The position numbers and the translations under genes are program-made. DNA of 63,852 nucleotides from Cryobacterium sp. Y82 (lineage in GTDB: Bacteria; Actinomycetota; Actinomycetes; Actinomycetales; Microbacteriaceae). The notes below the pieces were generated by a model. It saw only the letters and a program-made list of their open reading frames with translations. It made no database searches and was not told where the DNA came from. The stretch is from assembly GCF_002929495.1 (NCBI RefSeq), contig NZ_PJJJ01000023.1, positions 1 through 63,852 of the forward strand. Direction: 5' to 3'. How positions within the stretch are numbered: the stretch's first letter is position 1; every line of letters begins with the position of its first letter. Shown here one piece after another: positions 57,912 through 63,852 of this stretch.

Positions 57912-59075
57912 TCAATCGACGCGCACACCCCTCCGCCAGATCGCAGCGGTCAGCGGAACCCCGACACGGTAGGCCAGGTGCGAAATCGACGGAGCATTTA
58001 GAACCTGCAAGTCGGCGCGGCCGCCGACAAACAGTGAGCCGACGGCATTCGCTCCCTGATCGCGGCCAAGAGACCGTGCGGCACCGCGCGTCGCGGCCCA
58101 GACGGCTTCGCGCACGGTCAGGCCCATCTGCAGCACTGCGGTCGCTACACACAAGGGCATCGACGTTGTATAGGAGGTGCCCGGATTGCAATTGGTCGCC
58201 AGAGCGATGACCACACCGGCGTCGAGCAACCGTCGGGCTGGCGGAAAGGGCTGCCGGGTCGACAGATCGCAGGCCGGCAGCAGGGTGGCGACCGTCGTCC
58301 CGGCGGCCAGCGCATCGATATCGGCGGGTTCGAGGTAGTTGCAGTGGTCGACGCTCGCGGCGCCGAGCTCGACGGCCAGCCGCACGCCGCCGCTAAAACC
58401 GAGTTGGTTGCCGTGCACCCGCAATCCCAGACCGGCGGCACGACCGGCCAAGAGCACCTCGCGGGATTCCTCGACGTCGAACGCACCCTTCTCGCAAAAT
58501 GCGTCGATGAACTGCACATAGGGAAGCACAGCAGTGAGCATCGGTCCGGTCACGAGGTCGATGTAGGCACGACGATCCATTCCGGCGGGCACAATGTGGG
58601 CACCGAGAAAGGTCACGACATCGGCGACGTTGGCTGCCGCGCGCGCCGAACGCTCTTCGCTCGCCACATCGAGCCCATACCCGGTCTTCGTTTCGAGAAA
58701 GGTGGTGCCCTGGGTTTCTGCCTCATGGCGCAGATTCCGAGCCGTGGCCACGAGCTGCTCCTCGGGCGCTGCCCGGGTAGCCGTGACGGTGGTGTTGATG
58801 CCGCCCGCAGCGTAAGCCTGGCCAGCCATCCGGGCTTCGAACTCCGCCGAGCGGTCCCCGCTGAACACGAGGTGGGTGTGTGTGTCGACCCAGCCGGGCA
58901 GAACGGCGCGACCGTCGACATTCGTTCGACGATCGGCAGCGGGCGCCTGGGCAGCCGGGCCGATCCACAGGATTCGGCCCTCGCCGATCACGAGGGCGGC
59001 GTCGTGCAGGCGTTCACCCGATTCATCGTGCGTGGTCAGTTCGCCGATTCCGGTGACCAGCTCGGTGCCGTTCAT
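57912..59075 (-). CDS. hutI: Imidazolonepropionase
   Basis: A 387-residue enzyme that hydrolyses imidazolone-5-propionate to N-formiminoglutamate in histidine degradation. Motifs are LPGWVDTHTHLVFSG (HxH), SGYGLDV-type TKTGYGLDVASEE, HGNQLGFSGG, HCNYLEPADI and ATNCNPGTSYTTSMPL (catalytic Asp region, here with Asn-Cys-Asn-Pro as in HutI). Its start overlaps the hutF stop (ATGA), so the two are translated together. Confidence 0.93.
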   Translation of the reverse strand: MNGTELVTGIGELTTHDESGERLHDAALVIGEGRILWIGPAAQAPAADRRTNVDGRAVLPGWVDTHTHLVFSGDRSAEFEARMAGQAYAAGGINTTVTATRAAPEEQLVATARNLRHEAETQGTTFLETKTGYGLDVASEERSARAAANVADVVTFLGAHIVPAGMDRRAYIDLVTGPMLTAVLPYVQFIDAFCEKGAFDVEESREVLLAGRAAGLGLRVHGNQLGFSGGVRLAVELGAASVDHCNYLEPADIDALAAGTTVATLLPACDLSTRQPFPPARRLLDAGVVIALATNCNPGTSYTTSMPLCVATAVLQMGLTVREAVWAATRGAARSLGRDQGANAVGSLFVGGRADLQVLNAPSISHLAYRVGVPLTAAIWRRGVRVD

Positions 59076-60397
59076 GTGCTGAGCCTAGCGAGAGCGTCGG
59101 CAATCAGTGTTGCCGGCCGAGCACCGCCGACCAGCTGACCGCACTCGGCCACCAGACGCCCGCCAACGACGACGCGCACCACGTCGGAAGCTGTCGCGGT
59201 CAGCGCAAGCTGCCCCGGCACGGACCCGATCGTGCGCACGCTGGTCGTGCTGATCTCGACAAGATCGCACGGGTCGCCCGGTTGCAGACGGTGACGTCCA
59301 AGCCCCAGGGCGGCATAGCCCGCACTCGATGCGGCGGCCAGCAGCGCGGCGGGGGCGAAGCGACCGCGTTTCTGGGCGGCGAGCCGCTCACCCATTTCGA
59401 GGCCGCGCATTTCCAGAAACGGATCGATAACCGCGTTCTGATCGGAACCGAGCGCAATCGAAGCGCCCGCTGACGCCAGCGCGAGTGCCGGGCCGATGCC
59501 GTCACCCAGGTCCGCCTCGGTGGTCGGACACATCACAACGGTCACCCCGGCGTCACCGAGTAGGTTTCTGTCGTCGTCCGTCGCGTGCGTCGCGTGCACG
59601 ACGCTCAGCCGCGGCAAAAGAGCACCTAGCGAATCGAGCAGCCCGGTCGGCGTCAGGCCGTACGCCGCCAGACAATCCTCGTTCTCCTGCGTCTGCTCCG
59701 ATAGATGGATGTGCATGGGGACCTCCGGGGGCAGCCCGTGTAACACCTCACGCATCGCGTCGGGCGGCACGGCCCGTACCGAGTGCAGGGCGGCGCCGAG
59801 CGTCACGAGCTCGTCGCCGGCAAGCCGTGCACGCAGGGACCGCCACCGGGCTAGCCAACCAGCCGCGCCACCGTCGCCGAACCCGCGCTGCTCCGGCGAC
59901 AGTTCCCGCCCAATGCCGCCCTGCAGATACACGGTGTCGAGCAGCACCAGACGGATGCCGACCTCCCGCGCCGCCGCCGCGAGCGCTAGTTCCATCGCGT
60001 GCTCGGTCTTGTACGGCGCACCGCTCGTCCGGTGATGCACGTAGTGAAACTCGCCAACGGCCGTGTAGCCACTCACGAGCATCTCGGCGAAGACTGCCGT
60101 CGCCAGGGCCTGGTACCTCGACGGGTCCAGCTGCGTGGCAACCCGGTACATCCGCTTGCGCCAGAGCCAGAAATCACCGCCCTCACCATGAGTCTGACCG
60201 CGCAAGGCACGGTGAAAGGCGTGCGAGTGCGCGTTGCCAAACCCCGGCAGCACCGTTCCCAAGCGGATGTCCGCAGCCTCCGCCGCGACCCCGCGCTGAA
60301 CCCGAGCGATGCGCCCAGCCGCGTCAACCTCCAGCCGCATCCCCGCGTTGGCCGTTCCGTCGATCAGCAGGGACTCGCACCAGTACCCGGCCGACAC
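59072..60397 (-). CDS. hutF: Formimidoylglutamate deiminase
   Basis: A 441-residue amidohydrolase that converts N-formimino-L-glutamate to N-formyl-L-glutamate and ammonia. VLPGFGNAHSHAFHRALRGQTHGEGGDFWLWRKRMY is the HutF hallmark. PMHIHLSEQTQENEDCLAAYG and ALGSDQNAVIDPFLEMRGLE contain further metal and active-site residues. The start is a GTG at 60397, one base after the hutU stop, since residues before it are hutU in another frame. The presence of HutF indicates the five-step route to glutamate that needs HutG, which is not in the window. Confidence 0.92.
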   Translation of the reverse strand: MSAGYWCESLLIDGTANAGMRLEVDAAGRIARVQRGVAAEAADIRLGTVLPGFGNAHSHAFHRALRGQTHGEGGDFWLWRKRMYRVATQLDPSRYQALATAVFAEMLVSGYTAVGEFHYVHHRTSGAPYKTEHAMELALAAAAREVGIRLVLLDTVYLQGGIGRELSPEQRGFGDGGAAGWLARWRSLRARLAGDELVTLGAALHSVRAVPPDAMREVLHGLPPEVPMHIHLSEQTQENEDCLAAYGLTPTGLLDSLGALLPRLSVVHATHATDDDRNLLGDAGVTVVMCPTTEADLGDGIGPALALASAGASIALGSDQNAVIDPFLEMRGLEMGERLAAQKRGRFAPAALLAAASSAGYAALGLGRHRLQPGDPCDLVEISTTSVRTIGSVPGQLALTATASDVVRVVVGGRLVAECGQLVGGARPATLIADALARLST

Positions 60398-60398
60398 C

Positions 60399-62069
60399 TC
60401 AGTCTTCCCACATGGGTACGCGCAGACCGCGCTCGCGGGCCACCTCCTCGGCCCGCTCGTAGCCCGCATCGACGTGCCGCATGACCCCGGTGCCCGGGTC
60501 GTTGGTGAGCACGCGTTCGATCTTTTCGGCGGCCAATGCGGTGCCGTCGGCGACGATGACCTGCCCGGCGTGGATGCTGCGGCCGATTCCCACACCGCCC
60601 CCGTGGTGAATAGAGACCCAGGTCGCGCCCGACGCGGTGTTGAGCAATGCGTTCAGCAGCGGCCAGTCGGCGATCGCATCGGAACCATCTTTCATGTCCT
60701 CGGTCTCGCGATAGGGCGAGGCAACCGAGCCGGAGTCGAGGTGGTCGCGGCCGATCACGATCGGCGCGCTCAGTTCACCGGAGGCGACCATCGCGTTGAA
60801 CTTCAGCCCGGCGAGGTGCCGTTCCTGGTAGCCGAGCCAGCAAATGCGCGCCGGCAGCCCTTCGAACTGCACCTTGTGCTGGGCTTTGGTGATCCAGCGG
60901 TGGAGCCCGGCATCGTTGGGAAACAGCTTGAGAATGGCCCTGTCGGTGGCCGCAATGTCGGCCCGGTCACCGGACAGCGCCACCCACCGGAAGGGGCCTT
61001 TGCCCTCGGCGAACAACGGACGAATATAGGCGGGCACAAACCCCGGAAACTCGAAAGCTCGCTCGTAGCCGCCGAGCTTCGCCTCGGCGCGGATGGAGTT
61101 GCCGTAGTCGAAGACCTCGGCGCCGGCATCCTGAAATTCGACCATGGCCTGCACCTGCTTGGCCATCGCGGCCCGGGCGCGCACGGTGAATTCTTCGGGG
61201 TTCTCGGCCGCATAAGCGTGCCACTGTTCGACGCTGACGCCCTCGGGCAGATAGGAGAGCGGATCGTGCGCGCTGGTCTGGTCGGTGACGATGTCAATCG
61301 GCACCCGGCGGGCCAGCAAGTCAGCAAACACGGTCGCGGCATTGCCGATCAGGCCGACGGAGAGGGCGCGGCGTTCCGACTTGGCTGCGAGCACTCGGTC
61401 GATCGCCTCGTCGATATCGTCGGTCATCTCGTCGAGATAGCCGTGGTCGACCCGGCGTTGCAGTCGCGCCGGGTCAACGTCGACAATGAGCACGACACCG
61501 TCGTTCATGGTGACGGCGAGCGGCTGCGCGCCACCCATACCGCCCGCGCCACCGGTCAACGTGAGGGTGCCGGCCAAGGTGCCCTTGAATCTTTTCGTGG
61601 CAACGGCGCCGAAGGTTTCGTAGGTGCCCTGCAGAATGCCCTGGGTACCGATATAGATCCACGATCCGGCGGTCATCTGCCCGTACATGGTGAGCCCGAG
61701 GTGCTCGAGCCGGCGAAACTCGGGCCAGGTCGCCCAATCGCCGACGAGGTTGGAGTTGGCGATGAGTACGCGTGGCGCCCACTCGTGGGTGCGAAAGACG
61801 CCGACCGGTTTGCCGGACTGCACGAGCAGGGTTTCGTCCTTCTCCAGCGTTTCCAAGGTGCGTACGATCGCGTCGTAGCACTCCCAGGTGCGGGCGGCTT
61901 TGCCGGTGCCGCCATAGACGACGAGGTCATCGGGCCGCTCGGCGACCTCCGGGTCGAGGTTGTTCATGAGCATGCGCAGTGGCCCCTCGGTCTGCCAGCT
62001 CTTCGCGGTGAGTTCGGTGCCGCGTGCGGCGCGAACGGGGCGTGCGGTGTGGGTGGTGCTCGTCGTCAT
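60399..62069 (-). CDS. hutU: Urocanate hydratase
   Basis: A 556-residue urocanase, full length for the family. Conserved segments are [58 protein letters not shown] (NAD-binding), [13 protein letters not shown] (Cys region) and [25 protein letters not shown]. It adds water to urocanate to give imidazolonepropionate. GAGGGAG precedes the ATG. It is the first gene of the hutU-hutF-hutI operon; histidine ammonia-lyase, which makes urocanate, is not adjacent. Confidence 0.96.
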   Translation of the reverse strand: MTTSTTHTARPVRAARGTELTAKSWQTEGPLRMLMNNLDPEVAERPDDLVVYGGTGKAARTWECYDAIVRTLETLEKDETLLVQSGKPVGVFRTHEWAPRVLIANSNLVGDWATWPEFRRLEHLGLTMYGQMTAGSWIYIGTQGILQGTYETFGAVATKRFKGTLAGTLTLTGGAGGMGGAQPLAVTMNDGVVLIVDVDPARLQRRVDHGYLDEMTDDIDEAIDRVLAAKSERRALSVGLIGNAATVFADLLARRVPIDIVTDQTSAHDPLSYLPEGVSVEQWHAYAAENPEEFTVRARAAMAKQVQAMVEFQDAGAEVFDYGNSIRAEAKLGGYERAFEFPGFVPAYIRPLFAEGKGPFRWVALSGDRADIAATDRAILKLFPNDAGLHRWITKAQHKVQFEGLPARICWLGYQERHLAGLKFNAMVASGELSAPIVIGRDHLDSGSVASPYRETEDMKDGSDAIADWPLLNALLNTASGATWVSIHHGGGVGIGRSIHAGQVIVADGTALAAEKIERVLTNDPGTGVMRHVDAGYERAEEVARERGLRVPMWED

Positions 62070-62084
62070 GCGTATCTCCCTCGA

Positions 62085-62891
62085 TTACAGACTTACCCGA
62101 TCACTGAGATTATCCGCCCACGACACCGGCAGGCCGATGACTAGCGTCGAGTCCAGATCCTCGTTTCGCAGAACGCGGGGGAGCAGACCGCTTTCGGCGA
62201 AGATCCCGGCCGTCTGTGCGCCTTGGCGTTGCCCGGTTTCGATGAGCAAACATCCGCCGGGTGATAGCCACGGTGCTACGGCGGCGGCAATGCGGCGCTG
62301 AACATCGAGACCGTCGTCGCCGCCATCGGCCGATGCGGGCGGCTCGTGGGCGCGGGCTTCCAGGGGCATTAGCTTGATCTCATCGGTCGGCACGTAGGGC
62401 GCGTTCGCCACGACGATGTCAACCCGACCCAGAAGCATTGCGGGCAGCGGCGCAAATAGGTCCCCCTCGAACACCTCCCCGCGGTTCGCCACATTGCGGC
62501 GGGCGCAGGCAACGGCGATCGGATCAATATCGACTGCATACAGTCGCGCATCCGGCAACGTGGTGGCCAGCGCCATGGCCACCGCGCCCGATCCGCAGCA
62601 AAGATCGACAATGACCGCCTCGGATCGGCAGAGTTCCAGTGCCTGTGAGACCAGAAACTCGGTGCGCCGACGCGGCACGAACACACCCGGATCGAGCAAA
62701 ATATGCAGGCCGCAGAACTCGGCCCAGCCCAGAATCTGCTCGAGAGGTAATCCGGCGAGGCGCCGGTCGATCATGGCGTTGAGCTCGTCCGGCGACTGCT
62801 GAACTGAGAGCAACAGCTCGGCCTCCTCCTCGGCGAAGACACAACCGGCAGCGCGCAGCCGCCTGATCAGGTCGGCCGTGGGTGCTGGCAT
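62085..62891 (-). CDS. PrmC-related protein glutamine N5-methyltransferase
   Basis: A 268-residue methyltransferase of the PrmC-related type. PLEQILGWAEFCGLHILLDPGVFVPRRRTEFLV (substrate region, PRRRTE as in HemK/PrmC), VIVDLCCGSGAVAMALA (SAM loop) and DIVVANAPYVPTDEI. The last, NAPY in place of the NPPY of true PrmC, is typical of the second, uncharacterised actinobacterial branch. AGGAGA precedes the ATG at 62891. It lies upstream of hutU in the same direction but has no obvious link to it. Confidence 0.88.
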   Translation of the reverse strand: MPAPTADLIRRLRAAGCVFAEEEAELLLSVQQSPDELNAMIDRRLAGLPLEQILGWAEFCGLHILLDPGVFVPRRRTEFLVSQALELCRSEAVIVDLCCGSGAVAMALATTLPDARLYAVDIDPIAVACARRNVANRGEVFEGDLFAPLPAMLLGRVDIVVANAPYVPTDEIKLMPLEARAHEPPASADGGDDGLDVQRRIAAAVAPWLSPGGCLLIETGQRQGAQTAGIFAESGLLPRVLRNEDLDSTLVIGLPVSWADNLSDRVSL

Positions 62892-62976
62892 GGACGTCTC
62901 CTGTCGAAGCCGGCGAAGCAGGGGCATCCTACGCCCGGGCATTGAAGGGTGCGCAAGCCTTGATTACCCTGAAGGC

Positions 62977-63249
62977 ATGTGCCGAAACATTCATGTCCTA
63001 AGCAACTTTGAACCCGCCGCGACCGACGACGAGGTGCACGCAGCCGCGCTGCAGTACGTGCGCAAGATCAGCGGAGCGACGCACCCGTCGAAGGCCAATG
63101 AGGAGGCTTTCGACCGCGCGGTGCACGAGATCACTCACATCTCCCAGCACCTGCTCGAAGACCTCGTGAGCGCCGCACCGCCCAAAAACCGGGAGATCGA
63201 GGCGGAGAAGGCCAAAGCGCGCTCGCAGAAGCGTTTCGCTGCGGCTTAG
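62977..63249 (+). CDS. DUF2277 family protein
   Basis: A 90-residue protein starting MCRNIHVLSNFEPAATDDEVHAAALQYVRKISGATHPSKANEEAFDRAVHEIT, which is the full DUF2277 signature (CRNI at the N-terminus, Lys-Ile-Ser-Gly, and HPS). It ends in a basic, helical tail. Function unknown. The ATG at 62977 is fixed by the conserved MCRNI. Its stop is within a short tandem repeat. Confidence 0.93.
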   Translation: MCRNIHVLSNFEPAATDDEVHAAALQYVRKISGATHPSKANEEAFDRAVHEITHISQHLLEDLVSAAPPKNREIEAEKAKARSQKRFAAA

Positions 63250-63272
63250 CGGCTTAGCGGCTTAGCGGCTGA
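63240..63272 (+). repeat. GCGGCTTA octamer repeats over two converging stop codons
   Basis: GCGGCTTA occurs three times in a row from 63241 and is followed by GCGGCTGA. The stop of DUF2277 (TAG at 63247) and that of the converging membrane gene (63262) lie inside it. No gene frame would change by unit loss except at the last residues. Confidence 0.75.
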
Positions 63273-63699
63273 GCCGTTCTGCGTAGAGCACCATGACGGC
63301 CGCGACGACGCTGGCCGCCGCACCGAACGCCACGCCGAATGCGATGGTGATGCCGGCATACAGTCCGTCGTCCAGCAGCGAGAGCACAGCCGCGACGGCC
63401 ACGGACAGCATCACCACACCGCCCATCGCGCCCAATGCGGCTACGGTGACTCGCCGGCGCCGCGATTTGGCTAGGTGCCGATCGGCAATCGCCACTGCGG
63501 CGAGTCCGCCCAGTAGCGCGACAGCCCCGATGACGAGGCCAATCACCCCGTAGCTCGCCATGGAACGCACGACGAACCAGAACCGAAATTCGGTTTCTCC
63601 ACTGCCGGCGTTGGTCATCACGACCGCCACGCCCGCCGCGAGGAGAAACCCCACGAACGGGGCAAACACCGCGATGCGCCAGTAGCGCCGAATAACCAT
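63262..63699 (-). CDS. Hypothetical four-helix membrane protein
   Basis: A 145-residue protein with four hydrophobic segments: about 9-28 (VFAPFVGFLLAAGVAVVM), 47-71 (ASYGVIGLVIGAVALLGGLAAVAIA), 83-107 and 113-137. A basic loop (DRHLAKSRRRR) separates helices two and three. No family is recognised. It converges on DUF2277. Confidence 0.75.
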   Translation of the reverse strand: MVIRRYWRIAVFAPFVGFLLAAGVAVVMTNAGSGETEFRFWFVVRSMASYGVIGLVIGAVALLGGLAAVAIADRHLAKSRRRRVTVAALGAMGGVVMLSVAVAAVLSLLDDGLYAGITIAFGVAFGAAASVVAAVMVLYAERLSR

Positions 63700-63749
63700 G
63701 TGCCCACCCTACGGTCTAGAAGTCCACCCAGCCGCTGGGGAACGCATGC

Positions 63750-63852
63750 TCAACTCGTTCCGGGCGGGCGGGCGGGCGGGCGGGTGCGTTTGCGTCGCTC
63801 AGCCCGGCAGACCAGAATCGCGGCCACGATGCCCGCCACACAAGCGAGTACC
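63750..63852 (-). CDS. 3' end of a membrane protein gene (window edge)
   Basis: Read from the right edge, the minus strand gives VLACVAGIVAAILVC (a membrane helix) followed by a basic tail RAERRKRTRPPARP and a stop at 63750-63752. The rest lies outside the window. The tail is encoded by a CGGG tetranucleotide run, so its length and frame depend on copy number. Confidence 0.55.
   Translation of the reverse strand, partial: VLACVAGIVAAILVCRAERRKRTRPPARPPGTS
63761..63784 (+). repeat. Six CGGG tetranucleotide units
   Basis: A perfect 24-bp run of CGGG. Because the unit is not a multiple of three, one unit gained or lost shifts the frame of the overlapping membrane-protein tail. Confidence 0.9.

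Noticed and set aside
60309..62144. 611-codon open frame on the plus strand
   Set aside because: It is antisense to hutU and hutF, which are clearly recognised on the minus strand; GC-rich codon bias opens the opposite frame.

Overview
The window is GC-rich actinobacterial DNA. It most probably comes from Microbacteriaceae, and from a cold-associated lineage of the Cryobacterium/Glaciihabitans type. The evidence is two DUF222-HNH (13E12-type) genes, a 1623-residue NAD-glutamate dehydrogenase, a CxxC mycoredoxin-like protein, frequent GCATCCGC/GCGGATGC octamers and a secreted DUF3494 ice-binding protein. The family assignment is inference from gene content. I saw no rRNA, tRNA, CRISPR array or complete insertion sequence.

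Left part (1-12.3 kb): an accessory region rich in nuclease, toxin-antitoxin and decayed genes. In order it holds a PD-(D/E)xK-like protein; a NrtR-like regulator divergent from a wrecked ADP-ribosylglycohydrolase with a three-half-site operator between them; a Vsr nickase convergent with an SRA-like/HNH endonuclease; a VWA protein; and a DUF4234 membrane protein. A Phd/RelE pair and a NERD-UvrD helicase then sit between scars of two genes whose intact versions are adjacent at 12.5-13.3 kb. After these come an orphan helicase IV N-terminal domain, a HigBA pair whose toxin carries a nonsense codon, and a two-gene membrane/lipoprotein cassette bracketed by a 39-bp direct repeat copied from the 3' end of higA.

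Middle part (13.3-34.4 kb): two IclR-associated catabolic loci. The first (13.3-19.2 kb) is an IclR gene divergent from ABC ATPase, permease, binding protein, class III CoA-transferase and an HMG-CoA-lyase-type enzyme. It looks like import, CoA activation and retro-aldol cleavage of a branched organic acid. A cupin, a PadR regulator with phased repeats, a UbiB-type kinase, an amber-interrupted HNH nuclease and DUF222-HNH copy 1 follow. The second locus (26.0-32.2 kb) has an amidohydrolase, IclR, an amino-acid-type ABC importer and an M20 peptidase, which suits N-acyl amino acid or dipeptide scavenging. A degraded second M20 gene lies divergent to it.

Right part (33.4-63.9 kb): mostly housekeeping and metabolic genes. 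They include a transglycosylase-like wall protein, NAD-glutamate dehydrogenase, mycoredoxin, ice-binding protein with a structured leader, phosphatases, a TauE exporter, a solitary DarT-like ADP-ribosyltransferase with an N-terminal zinc-knuckle-like motif, MOSC protein, Dps, a PIG-L/methyltransferase fusion between two gene fragments, aldo/keto reductase, SNF2 helicase, prolyl oligopeptidase, frameshifted DUF222-HNH copy 2, and hutU-hutF-hutI without hutH. A PrmC-related methyltransferase, DUF2277 and membrane proteins end the window.

At least nine genes are broken, by TAA, TGA and TAG codons, out-of-frame deletions, truncations and a C7 run. Decay and small-scale rearrangement are the main theme of the accessory parts.
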